A stretch of 64,000 bases of DNA from Nostoc sp. 'Peltigera membranacea cyanobiont' N6 (GTDB lineage Bacteria; Cyanobacteriota; Cyanobacteriia; Cyanobacteriales; Nostocaceae), in contig NZ_CP026681.1 of NCBI RefSeq assembly GCF_002949735.1, positions 8,028,501 through 8,092,500 of the forward strand, in the 5' to 3' direction. This document shows positions 52,806-61,039 of the stretch, in pieces. A program made the position numbers and the translations under genes. The notes beneath the pieces are model-generated. The model did no database searches. It was not told where the DNA came from and was given only the letters and a program-made list of their open reading frames with translations. Every line of letters starts with the position of its first letter. The stretch's first letter is position 1.

Positions 52806-53429
52806 CTAGTCAAGTAACCACATCTCATTAGAACTATCGGGATACTCATTTGGTTGATTTTGAGGTTGAGCTTGAGCAAGTGTTTCCGATGACCGATGTG
52901 ATTTTTTGTAGTTAAGTGGATTGTAGTGGTCTTTTACTGGTTTGATCGCACTAGTTTCTTTTACTGCTACAGCAAGTTTAGATTTATCTTCTGCTGTTTG
53001 TTTTAAAGCATTAATTTCTTCTATAAGCAGGGAATTTGCTTCTGCTAGTTGCAGTGCTGTTTTTTTGGTTTCGTCAAGTTCTTTTGTTACCTGTTGCGCT
53101 AATAACTTTTGTTCCGATGCTAATGTTTGTTGTTTAGATAATTTTGATTGCAAATCAGCAATTTCTTGCCCCAGAGATGCTTCCTTTTTATGGCTTTTTT
53201 CGAGATTAATTGTCAATTCTTTGACAGTTGCTTCTAAATCAGCTTTAGTAGGACTTGTGCGCTTAGTAGAAGTCGGATCGAGTGTCTGTGCTGACGATTC
53301 CTCATCAGATGAAGCTTCTTCTTCGGCAATTGCTTCTGCTGTAACTTCGATCGCAGATTCACCTTCTGGGGGTGTAAATTTTTGCGCCTCTTCTTGTAAT
53401 AAATCAGAGAGACTTTGTTTCCTAGCCAT
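52806..53429 (-). CDS. mcdB: coiled-coil protein partner of ParA, candidate McdB (type 2)
   Basis: A 207-residue protein whose ATG (53427-53429) overlaps the end of the ParA gene by 8 bases, with GGAG 8 bases upstream. A charged N-terminus (ARKQSLSDLLQEEAQKF) is followed by an acidic, disordered stretch (about 20-60), a long coiled coil rich in Gln/Lys/Glu/Leu (about 65-150) and a disordered Gln/Pro-rich C-terminus ending EMWLLD. A disordered N-terminus, central coiled coil and a tryptophan at the extreme C-terminus are the described features of McdB, the adaptor that positions carboxysomes on the nucleoid with McdA. Assignment also uses the ccmK3-ccmK4 neighbourhood. It could instead be a partner of an unrelated ParA. 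Confidence 0.6.
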   Translation of the reverse strand: MARKQSLSDLLQEEAQKFTPPEGESAIEVTAEAIAEEEASSDEESSAQTLDPTSTKRTSPTKADLEATVKELTINLEKSHKKEASLGQEIADLQSKLSKQQTLASEQKLLAQQVTKELDETKKTALQLAEANSLLIEEINALKQTAEDKSKLAVAVKETSAIKPVKDHYNPLNYKKSHRSSETLAQAQPQNQPNEYPDSSNEMWLLD

Positions 53430-54063
53430 TATTATTTCTCCAATCACGCTGTAATTCATCAGCTGCACGACGGTAGTCTGACTCCGCCTCTCGTGCATTA
53501 CTTCCTCGCCATTGAGCGATCGCTACGCCCTCAAGCGCCGCTCGTTCATGAGCCTTATAAGCACGGATAAAGGTATTACAAGCAGGAATACCTAATCTAG
53601 TGAGAGTGTTTTTTGCTTCTAGTGCTTCCCCAATACTGCGCGTATCGACTTTGGTAAGCAGTACCCGATGCGGTGTTCCCACAGGGATAACGGCTTCCTT
53701 GACTGTTTCCACGAGGATAGCTAAATCCATTGCGGATGGGGGTGTAGGCAAAATTAGATAATCTGCGATCGCAACTACCGCCACTAATGCTTCAGAGCGC
53801 AGCGCGGGAGGTGTATCCACCACTACTAAATCGTAACCTGTTATCTTTCCTAATTCACTTAAAAGCTTAGGATCTGTTTCTTGAGATAAATCAAACCCCA
53901 TTCCTTGCTGACTGCGCCCAAACCACCAACTGGCAGAACCTTGAATATCTGCATCAATCAGCAACACCTTTTTTTTCTTCGCAAAGTTTGCAGCCAGATT
54001 GACTGCGGTAGTCGTTTTACCGACTCCTCCTTTACCGTTGAGAATAGCGATGATTTTTGGCAC
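53422..54063 (-). CDS. mcdA: ParA-type ATPase, candidate McdA (type 2)
   Basis: A 213-residue ParA/MinD-family ATPase. The deviant Walker A is KGGVGKTTTAVNLA with the signature lysine, the A' motif is LLIDADIQGSASWW and Walker B is LVVVDTPP. GTG 54063 has GGAAG 7 bases upstream. It is not next to a parB gene, replication origin or partition site; the only partner is the overlapping coiled-coil gene, and carboxysome genes are near. Classic-lysine McdA proteins belong to the type 2 McdAB systems of cyanobacteria. The alternative is an orphan ParA for another cargo. Confidence 0.72.
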   Translation of the reverse strand: MPKIIAILNGKGGVGKTTTAVNLAANFAKKKKVLLIDADIQGSASWWFGRSQQGMGFDLSQETDPKLLSELGKITGYDLVVVDTPPALRSEALVAVVAIADYLILPTPPSAMDLAILVETVKEAVIPVGTPHRVLLTKVDTRSIGEALEAKNTLTRLGIPACNTFIRAYKAHERAALEGVAIAQWRGSNAREAESDYRRAADELQRDWRNNNG

Positions 54064-54117
54064 TGCTTGCTTCCGATGCTGCCTTTTGTTAGCGGTAGCG
54101 GGGCGTTTAGCCCGTGC

Positions 54118-54180
54118 TGAGTTAGGAGTGCTGAGTGCTGAGTTAGGAGTAAAGACGCAATTAATCGCATCTGTACAAGA
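54118..54180. repeat. heptamer repeats plus degenerate AGACGC palindrome
   Basis: GTTAGGAGTGCTGAGTGC repeats (54120-54152) are followed by AAGACGCAATTAATCGCATCT (split 54153-54173), a degenerate form of the palindrome at 6920 and 30349. It lies upstream of the ParA gene. Confidence 0.7.
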
Positions 54181-54316
54181 GTTATTATTATTCTCTTTTC
54201 AGTTCTCAGTCCCCAGTGCCCAGTCCCTAATGATGAATATAGCGCTTTATGTAACCCTAAGTAACATGAAAACTCGTAACAATAAAATTTAGAAGCCATC
54301 AAATCCACAAAACTCT

Positions 54317-55699
54317 ATGACAGCAACTTACAATCTGCCTGATGGGCCTCAAATGCCGCGCTGGTTGCGAACGATCAAGTTTGTTAGTCAGCCAGTGAAA
54401 TATGTAGATGATTTTGCCAAAACTTATGGCGACACTTTCACAATCAGGAGTAGTAACTCTGATAACCATCTTGTGTACTTTAGTCAACCCCAAGCCCTTG
54501 AGCAGATTTTTACTGCTGATTCGAGCCATTTTGAGGTTGGGAGGGGGAACATAGGACTAAAATTTTTGCTTGGCGATCGCTCCTTTATGTTAGCGGATGG
54601 CGATCGCCACCAGCGACAACGGCAACTATTAACTCCCCCTTTTCATGGCGAAAGGATGCGGGCTTATGGTGAGGATATCAGTAAAATAACCCGACAGGTG
54701 AGTAATGAATGGCAAATTGGTAAGCCTTTCAAAATCCGTGAGTCGATGCAAGAAATTACTTTGCGTGTTATTCTACGGGTTGTATTTGGAATGGAAGAAG
54801 GAGAGCTTTTTGAAGAACTGAGGCGATCGCTAAGTGACTTACTAGACTTCATCAGTTCACCGATAATGTCTAGCGCCTTCTTTTTCCGGTTTATGCAAAA
54901 AGATTTCGGGGCGTGGAGTCCGTGGGGTAGAATTCTGCAACAACGGCAAAAAGTTGATCGACTTATTTATACTCTGCTTCGAGAACGTCGGGCTGAACCT
55001 GATAAAAATCGTCAAGATGTCCTGAGTTTGATGATGGCTGCTCGTTACGATGACGGTCAAGGGATGTCAGATGAAGAATTACACGACGAGTTAATGACGC
55101 TGCTAGTAGCGGGACATGAAACTACCGCTTCTGCATTGACATGGGCTTTGTACTGGATTGAGCGTTTACCAGAGGTGCGTGAAAAGTTGCAACATGAACT
55201 TAACACCATTGGAGGCAATCCCGATTTAAGTAGTGTGGCTAAGTTACCCTATTTGACAGCAGTTTGCCAAGAAACATTGCGAATTTACCCAATTGCCATG
55301 ACTGCTTTCGTGCGGCTTGTGAAAATTCCACTTAAAGTTATGGACTACGAACTGCCACAGGGAACAGCAATAGTCCCCAGTATTTATTTAGCGCATCATC
55401 GAGAAGAAGTCTACCCACAATCCAAACAGTTCAAGCCAGAACGCTTTTTAGAAAGACAATATTCACCTTATGAATATTTACCCTTTGGTGGCGGTAATCG
55501 TCGCTGTATTGGGATGGCATTTGCCCAGTATGAAATGAAAATCGTCTTGGCAACTGTTCTGTCTAACTTTCAATTATCGTTGGTGAACAAGCGCCCTGTG
55601 CGTCCTGTGCGCCGTGGGTTAACAATAGCTGCACCAGCCGGAATGCGGATGATTGCAAAACCTCAAGTGAAGCCTGTTGATAGACCAGCGTTAGTGTAA
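54317..55699 (+). CDS. cytochrome P450 (CYP110-like)
   Basis: A 460-residue soluble P450. The I-helix motif is AGHETTASALTWAL, the ExxR is ETLRIYP, the PERF region is KPERFLERQ and the haem loop is FGGGNRRCIGMAFAQYE with the cysteine ligand. Start ATG 54317; no membrane anchor. The sequence resembles CYP110, common in filamentous cyanobacteria and implicated in fatty-acid or terpene hydroxylation; the natural substrate is unknown. The small TIR-bounded element follows directly. Confidence 0.93.
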   Translation: MTATYNLPDGPQMPRWLRTIKFVSQPVKYVDDFAKTYGDTFTIRSSNSDNHLVYFSQPQALEQIFTADSSHFEVGRGNIGLKFLLGDRSFMLADGDRHQRQRQLLTPPFHGERMRAYGEDISKITRQVSNEWQIGKPFKIRESMQEITLRVILRVVFGMEEGELFEELRRSLSDLLDFISSPIMSSAFFFRFMQKDFGAWSPWGRILQQRQKVDRLIYTLLRERRAEPDKNRQDVLSLMMAARYDDGQGMSDEELHDELMTLLVAGHETTASALTWALYWIERLPEVREKLQHELNTIGGNPDLSSVAKLPYLTAVCQETLRIYPIAMTAFVRLVKIPLKVMDYELPQGTAIVPSIYLAHHREEVYPQSKQFKPERFLERQYSPYEYLPFGGGNRRCIGMAFAQYEMKIVLATVLSNFQLSLVNKRPVRPVRRGLTIAAPAGMRMIAKPQVKPVDRPALV

Positions 55700-55749
55700 T
55701 ATCAAGTTCGGCTAATTACAATCGTAAAAACACTCTTCCTCGCTTGCGG

Positions 55750-55915
55750 CTACGGTGTACACACAAGTCTTCTAGAGTTGCCTCATAGGTTTTTGATCCC
55801 CCCAACCCCCCGATAAATTGGGGGGCAAAAGCCTCTTAAAGTCCCCCTTTGAAAGGGGGATTTAGGGGGATCTCCAACGATTTTGGGTTTGTACAAAGAT
55901 GTGTGTACACCGTAG
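55750..55915. mobile_element. 166-bp MITE-like element with 16-bp perfect terminal inverted repeats
   Basis: CTACGGTGTACACACA (55750-55765) and TGTGTGTACACCGTAG (55900-55915) are exact reverse complements. Inside, GATCCCCCCAACCCCCC...GGGGGG and CCCCCTTTGAAAGGGGG hairpins resemble the repeat at 2630. CGCTTGCGG words flank both ends (55741 and 55918). Non-autonomous; no transposase in the window. A 73-codon frame over its right half is not a gene. Confidence 0.75.
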
Positions 55916-56024
55916 CTCGCTTGCGGAGAGGGGTACAAAAGCGTAGCTTTGGCGGGGTAGGGTTCTGGCGCGAAATATGTGAAGTTTGGTTAATTAATCA
56001 TGCTATTTCAGTATCAGAATTAGC

Positions 56025-56618
56025 TTATATTTCAGGTTTAATCTCTTGTTTGTTGGCGAGTTGTTCATAATGTTCTTTATCGCGGTATTTAATTGTTCTC
56101 ATAGGTTGATTTCCAACAATTGCTAAAGGGTCAATATTGGCACTTACAACCGTACCAGCTGCCACAATTGCACCATCTCCAATGGAAACTCCGGGAATAA
56201 TTAGGACATTTCCGCCAATCCAAACATTGTTACCGATAACAACAGGTTTATGAATGTAGACATTATGCTCATAAGGCAAATCATTACTTTGGTAGTCGTG
56301 ATTTGCAGAGAGAATAACAACATTAAATCCAAGCGTGGTGTTGTCGCCAATTGTGATTCCACCACGTCCATCTAATAAGACATCCGGGCCGATATAGACT
56401 TTATTACCCAAAGAGACATTTTGCGGATGGTCAATTCTAATATCTTGCTTAAATCGTAGACCAGAACCACAAAATTTTAATTGACTCTTCAGTTCTTGAT
56501 GCTTGTAGCGCCTAATTTTGGTTTCTAGGTATTCTCCCCACCGCACCAAACGAGGGATTAACCATTGTTCCAATAGTCGCTCTAATTTATTTGTAATTTT
56601 ATCTTTGATTTGTTTCAT
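56025..56618 (-). CDS. left-handed beta-helix acyltransferase (LacA/NodL/CysE-like)
   Basis: A 197-residue protein with a helical basic N-terminus (about 1-45) followed by hexapeptide repeats: NVSLGNKVYIGPDVLLDGRGGITIGDN, ILSANHDYQ with a possible catalytic histidine, VVIGNNVWIGGNVLIIPGVSIGDGAIVAAGTVV. This matches O-acetyltransferases of the xenobiotic/NodL group, often modifying sugars. Start ATG 56618. The acceptor is unknown; surface polysaccharide is plausible. Confidence 0.87.
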   Translation of the reverse strand: MKQIKDKITNKLERLLEQWLIPRLVRWGEYLETKIRRYKHQELKSQLKFCGSGLRFKQDIRIDHPQNVSLGNKVYIGPDVLLDGRGGITIGDNTTLGFNVVILSANHDYQSNDLPYEHNVYIHKPVVIGNNVWIGGNVLIIPGVSIGDGAIVAAGTVVSANIDPLAIVGNQPMRTIKYRDKEHYEQLANKQEIKPEI

Positions 56619-56875
56619 AAAATCTCATGGAAGTCTAGGAACTCTCTAGCTTTCAAGGAAGGATGAAAAACGATGCGGGTAGTTTAGCACCGTTCATATT
56701 TATTAGGTTTCCCTGATTTGAGTATTTTCTCCCGTGTGAATACCGTTTTTCTAAAAGTAGGTTGTGCAATACACACAATAACTTCGCAATTTGCTAAGAT
56801 TCTCTAGTGTCCGACCAAAAAATATTCCCATGAAAAAATACTCTTCATTACAAAAAATAGCCATAATTACAAATT

Positions 56876-57061
56876 ATGCATATTATCAGTCGTGCAAGAC
56901 TTTCTGAATTCTGGGAAAAGCACCCTAATTCACAAATTAGCCTGCGGCTATGGTATAAAATGACATCTTTGGCTGAATGGTCAAACTTTGTAGAGTTACG
57001 AGAAAATTTTCCCGCAGCAGATCAAGTAAGTAATTTTACAGTTTTTAACAAGACTATCTAA
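56876..57061 (+). pseudogene. higB: truncated HigB-type toxin (RelE-like) gene
   Basis: The 61-codon frame starts MHIISRARLSEFWEKHPN and continues LWYKMTSLAEWSNFVELRENFPAADQV to FTVFN, the N-terminal two-thirds of HigB_toxin proteins (about 95 residues). The expected IGGNKYRL continuation and catalytic end are missing; instead it runs into KTI and a stop. The following 240 bases encode only the C-terminal part of the HigA antitoxin, so a deletion joined the two genes. Confidence 0.8.
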
Positions 57062-57069
57062 ATGTTTTA

Positions 57070-57309
57070 GGTACTCTAGTCTATGAGTACGAACAAAAAC
57101 ATCATTCTATACCTGATATTCATGGCATAGAATTACTTAAAGCGTTGATAGCTGAATTTGGTTTGCGACAAAAAGACTTAATTCCTATCTTTAAAACCGA
57201 GTCTATTGTCTCTGAAGTCTTGAGTGGACAGCGCAAGCTGACAGTTAACCATATCGCTCACCTCGCGGAGTTTTTTCATGTTTCGCCTGCTGCTTTTTTT
57301 GAGTCATAA
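57070..57309 (+). pseudogene. higA: HigA antitoxin C-terminal fragment
   Basis: In a different frame from the toxin, codons read YEYEQKHHSIPDIHGIELLK, then AEFGLRQKDLIPIFKTESIVSEVLSGQRKL and LAEFFHVSPAAFFES before TAA 57307-57309. This is the helix-turn-helix C-terminal half of HigA-type antitoxins. It has no start codon in frame near its beginning; the N-terminal half is absent, consistent with the deletion that also removed the end of higB. Confidence 0.8.
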
Positions 57310-57421
57310 GACGGAAAACTTTACAAATACTCATTGCGTATAGACTTGACAAAAAGCAAACTGATGTAGCAAGATCCATTTAAGTCCCTTTCGTCCCACA
57401 TCTCGAAGTGGGTAGGAGGCA

Positions 57422-59005
57422 ATGCATGATTGGCAGTATTTCTTTAACCACGATCGCAGCAATTTAAATCAATCCACTTATCGCATCTTTGAGCCAGAGT
57501 GGAAAGCAGAGATTCTCCACTGGTTTAGCCGAAAAGATGTAGATAAGGAGCAAAAAGAAGACTTTATCCAAGCTTTAATAGATTTTGATGACAGTTGCGG
57601 CGATTTTTATCGGTATCGCGCCTATTTTTTGGCGGCTGAAGCTTTATCCCAGTTCCCAGAATGTAGTTTGGGTGATGCAATTGTAGAACAACTGCTCAAA
57701 TGGAGTTATGCCTATTTTCGGCAAGATAAGCGAGATTGGCAGATATTACCAAAACCATTGGTGAAGACAGCGAGAAAAACCGTGGAATTAACCGACAGAA
57801 AACGGGTTATCGCCGCTTTTGTCCATTTGGTTCATACTACAGAAAGTCGTTCAATTCTTAGAGTTGCAGCTGAAGAGTTAGGAACACTCGATCCGGGTAA
57901 CAAAAGTGCGATCGCAGCCTTGACACTGCTAACACCAGTTGTTGAAAATAAACAAACATTCTGCCAGATAAGTCAAAATCCTGGAGAAATACCAGTTGGT
58001 GATGAAACTGCGATCGCTGCTTTCATCAACGACATTAAGAGGATTCCAGATCAGGATATTTCCTGGTGTGGAATCGCAGTATTGGGTGAAATTGCAGTAG
58101 GTAATCAAACCGCGATCGCAGTTTTAGTTCAACTTATGGAGATGACACTAAACAAGGGTAATTGTTGCGAAGCGATCAAAACTTTGGGAAAAATTGCTGT
58201 GGGTAATCCAACTGCGATCGCCTCCCTGATAAAATTCTTAGAGATAAACCAGGGTGATAGCATCTGCTTTGATGCAGCTCAGGCATTATGGCAAATCGAT
58301 CCAGGTAATGCAGTTGCACTCAATACTCTAGCCTATATCCTCAAGACTTCTGCAAGTGCATCTCTTATAAATTGCGTTGCAACCTATTTACTTAAAATCG
58401 ATCCAGAAAATAAAACTGGAATTACTAGAGGAAATACGATTGCTATTACCACCTTATCCGAGATACTTGAAACTACTCAGCATCAAGCCTCTGAAGATGA
58501 ATGGGAACGTTTGTATGCAGCCGAAGCTTTAGTAAAAATTGATCCTAGTAATTCAAAAGCGATCGCTACTTTATCTCAAATACGTGAAAGCAATCAAAAT
58601 AGACTGATGCGTTTGCAAGCATCTGAAAGTCTAGTAAATGCTGTTCAAAATCTAGAACAACTTGATTTAGGCAACAAACTAGTTAAAGAGAAGCTAAAAC
58701 AAGCTGTCTTTGTTCTTGTTCACGACATTCAGATTTTTCAGGAATATGATGACTACAAAAACGAATTCAGCATTAGTCCCACACATCAACTATCCTATGA
58801 ATCCTCTCTCTTGGAAATAGCTGATAGTTTGACGAAAATCCTACAAAGCGAACATTTACCACAAGTAGTCATAACCCTAAAAGACTATTTAAGCAAACAG
58901 TGTGGTAAAAATAGTTCTTATCGCTATGAGGCTGTGTTTAAAATTATCTGGCATTGTGCCGAAAATCTAACTTACCCAGATTTCTACAAGGCTTGGCACA
59001 ATTAA
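57422..59005 (+). CDS. HEAT-repeat protein related to the C-terminal part of cyanobacterial NACHT proteins
   Basis: A 527-residue soluble helical-repeat protein. Repeats of 34 residues with the theme ...LGxIAVGNxTAIAxLxxLxE... cover about residues 140-300. The protein ends with NLTYPDFYKAWHN, an ending I associate with the C-terminal region of cyanobacterial NACHT NTPases, but there is no NTPase domain here. Four consecutive repeats contain GCGATCGC (57908, 58010, 58112, 58214) spaced exactly 102 bases; a fifth is at 58559. AGGAGG lies only 2 bases before ATG 57422, unusually close. Upstream are the higBA remnants. Confidence 0.75.
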   Translation: MHDWQYFFNHDRSNLNQSTYRIFEPEWKAEILHWFSRKDVDKEQKEDFIQALIDFDDSCGDFYRYRAYFLAAEALSQFPECSLGDAIVEQLLKWSYAYFRQDKRDWQILPKPLVKTARKTVELTDRKRVIAAFVHLVHTTESRSILRVAAEELGTLDPGNKSAIAALTLLTPVVENKQTFCQISQNPGEIPVGDETAIAAFINDIKRIPDQDISWCGIAVLGEIAVGNQTAIAVLVQLMEMTLNKGNCCEAIKTLGKIAVGNPTAIASLIKFLEINQGDSICFDAAQALWQIDPGNAVALNTLAYILKTSASASLINCVATYLLKIDPENKTGITRGNTIAITTLSEILETTQHQASEDEWERLYAAEALVKIDPSNSKAIATLSQIRESNQNRLMRLQASESLVNAVQNLEQLDLGNKLVKEKLKQAVFVLVHDIQIFQEYDDYKNEFSISPTHQLSYESSLLEIADSLTKILQSEHLPQVVITLKDYLSKQCGKNSSYRYEAVFKIIWHCAENLTYPDFYKAWHN

Positions 59006-59041
59006 TTGACTGAAGAATAAGCACAGAGTTGTTATCAAAAA

Positions 59042-59084
59042 TTGTAGAGACGCGAATTGTAAAAGCGTCTCTACAAAATTTTTT
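59042..59084 (+). terminator. strong hairpin with T-tract between convergent genes
   Basis: Perfect 12-bp stem TTGTAGAGACGC (59042-59053)/GCGTCTCTACAA (59065-59076), 11-base loop, then AATTTTTTATT. The stem sequence belongs to the AGACGC palindrome family, so a dispersed repeat seems to act as terminator for the HEAT-repeat gene and the YggT gene. Confidence 0.75.
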
Positions 59085-59097
59085 ATTGGGCTACTAA

Positions 59098-59376
59098 TCA
59101 AAATCCCTGTGCGAATGGCAGACGAGCTACGGTTCTGAGAAGGTCGCCAGCTAAGTTGAGTGCTAAGAAAGCTAAAATCGGAGAAAAATCCATACCGCCC
59201 AATGGGGGAATAATTGAGCGGAATAAATTCAGATAAGGGTCGGTTATCTGGCCTAAAGCGGCAAATGGCTGTTTATACCAGTCAATTGTCGGGAACCAAG
59301 TCAACAAAACCCGGATAATTAGCAAATAGCTATAAAAGGTGACAAAGGTAACTAGTGTTGTAATCAGTAAACTCAT
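59098..59376 (-). CDS. YggT family (Ycf19-like) membrane protein
   Basis: A 92-residue protein with two membrane helices (about residues 5-27 and 64-85) around the family motif LIIRVLLTWFPTIDWYKQPF and LGQITDPYLNLFRSIIPPLGGMDFSPI. In cyanobacteria and plastids YggT/Ycf19 proteins take part in membrane organisation and cell or nucleoid division. ATG 59376. Confidence 0.92.
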   Translation of the reverse strand: MSLLITTLVTFVTFYSYLLIIRVLLTWFPTIDWYKQPFAALGQITDPYLNLFRSIIPPLGGMDFSPILAFLALNLAGDLLRTVARLPFAQGF

Positions 59377-59508
59377 GGATGGCTTTGTTTCCTACTAAGT
59401 GTCAAACGCGGTCTTATCTTTACTAATTTTAATTTAGTCCAAGGTCAAAAGTGTTTGCAGATTTGGCACTTGCCACACCAGACATTTTCACCACGCCTGA
59501 ACAAAGAA

Positions 59509-59862
59509 TCAGGAGTCTTTAGTCAGAGAGCGGTCATTGCTGGCTTGGGGTGAACCGCTATTCACATTACCCAGTTGTTTCCGCACATCATCAATTGTGG
59601 CATTTAGCTGGGCAATTTTATCTTCTAGCGATCGCCGGGCCGTTTCTATACCGGCGCTCTCACTTTCTGAAGCTTTCATCTGACGGCGCTTTGCCGCTAT
59701 TTTCTTCGCTTCGACTTGGCTATCTGTCAGTTCTGTTTCGTCCTCTGGTAGCAATTGAGGATCGCGTCGAGAAGCAATCAGTGCCCCGATAACACCGCCA
59801 AATACGCCACCAACAAACGCCCCTGCTAAAAAACCACTGCCAAAACCATCTCGCTGACTCAT
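59509..59862 (-). CDS. glycine-zipper (YtxH-like) coiled-coil protein, unknown function
   Basis: A 117-residue protein. Residues 7-31 (FGSGFLAGAFVGGVFGGVIGALIAS) form a glycine-zipper-like hydrophobic segment; the rest is a charged helix with a coiled coil (LEDKIAQLNATIDDVRKQL) and a Ser-rich tail. Similar short proteins are widespread in cyanobacteria with no known function. ATG 59862. Confidence 0.75.
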   Translation of the reverse strand: MSQRDGFGSGFLAGAFVGGVFGGVIGALIASRRDPQLLPEDETELTDSQVEAKKIAAKRRQMKASESESAGIETARRSLEDKIAQLNATIDDVRKQLGNVNSGSPQASNDRSLTKDS

Positions 59863-59939
59863 ATCTTTACCGCCTTCAACAAACCTTGCAACTTTTACAG
59901 TAGTTATGCTATTGTCTCCTGCCCTAGCTGCATACTAGC

Positions 59940-60590
59940 TTAAGTCCCAAATGTGCGATCGCCTGCATCTCCTAATCCCGGTACAATATATCCCTTATTG
60001 TTAAGTTTTTCGTCAATAGTAGCGGTGTAAACTATTAAACCTGGATAAGCTTCACTCAGTTTTTTCAAAGCTGGTGGAGCCGCTACTACGCAAACAATTC
60101 GAGTCAGGGAAGGATCAACACCCCGTTGTGTCAATTCTGCCATTGTAGCCATAATTGACCCTCCGGTTGCCAACATTGGATCGGTAATCAGCACTCGTGT
60201 CTGGGGGTCAAATTTTTCTGGTAACTTGTTCAGATAACAATGAGGTTGCAGTGTTTCTTCATCTCGCGCCAAGCCAAGATGGTAAATCGATGCCAAAGGT
60301 AATAAAGTCTGCGCTCCCTCAAGTAATCCTAGTCCAGCCCGCAGAATCGGTACTACTGCTACTGGTATTTGCGGATCGATCACCGTTGCTGGACAGGTAT
60401 CCAAAGGAGTCTGCACGGCTATTTCTTGGGTTGGCAACCAGTCTCGCGCAGCTTCATAAGTCAGCCATCTTCCCAACTCAGTCATGGCGCTGCGAAATAA
60501 AACTGAAGGTGTGCCTGCATCACGGGCGACTGCTAGCCAGTGTTTGATCAGGGGATGGGGTGGAACATAAACGCGCAATTGTAGCGTCAT
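59940..60590 (-). CDS. upp: uracil phosphoribosyltransferase
   Basis: 216 residues from ATG 60590; longer frames to 60683 add an unrelated N-terminus. The enzyme makes UMP from uracil and PRPP (pyrimidine salvage). The PRPP-binding loop is VLITDPMLATGGS (about residues 122-134), uracil specificity is given by the C-terminal GYIVPGLGDAGDR, and the N-terminal VYVPPHPLIKHWLA is conserved. Confidence 0.95.
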   Translation of the reverse strand: MTLQLRVYVPPHPLIKHWLAVARDAGTPSVLFRSAMTELGRWLTYEAARDWLPTQEIAVQTPLDTCPATVIDPQIPVAVVPILRAGLGLLEGAQTLLPLASIYHLGLARDEETLQPHCYLNKLPEKFDPQTRVLITDPMLATGGSIMATMAELTQRGVDPSLTRIVCVVAAPPALKKLSEAYPGLIVYTATIDEKLNNKGYIVPGLGDAGDRTFGT

Positions 60591-60827
60591 AGCCAGAAAT
60601 AGGCGACTCTTTATTGTACAAGAACTGAAACACCATAATACTCTTTCCTGCATCCGGCTGACAGCTAAAATTAATCCTCTCAATTTTATTGATAAAAACT
60701 TTCATTAATAGTTGACATCTATTCTCAATCAAGGCTATATTATTATCCAGTGTTCTCCTCTCTTTTAAGGATCGGCAGACGGGATTAGCCAGCAGTAGCA
60801 GGTTCGTCCCTCTTTTTTTTTGATTGG

Positions 60828-60922
60828 TCATTAGTCATTAGTCATTTGTCATTTGTCATTAGTTATTTGTCATTTGTCATTAGTTATTGGTTATTGGTCA
60901 TTTGTCATTGGTCATTAGTTAA
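60828..60922. repeat. TCATTAG/TCATTTG heptamer array
   Basis: About twelve consecutive heptamers of the type TCATTAG, TCATTTG, TTATTGG. Inverted copies (GGACAAATGACTAATGACAAA) lie at 61027-61047 and overlap the crtH start codon. Confidence 0.85.
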
Positions 60923-61039
60923 ATTAAATATTGATTGACTCTAGACAAAGGACAAATACTTCTCTACGAGAGGCTAAACGTTAGCGGAGCTTTGGCTTTA
61001 GCGATACGCTCAGTACAAATGACAAAGGACAAATGACTA

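Noticed and set aside
55849..56070. Open frame of 73 codons
   Set aside because: It runs over the right half of the TIR-bounded repeat element and into the acetyltransferase gene end; no ribosome site or family resemblance.
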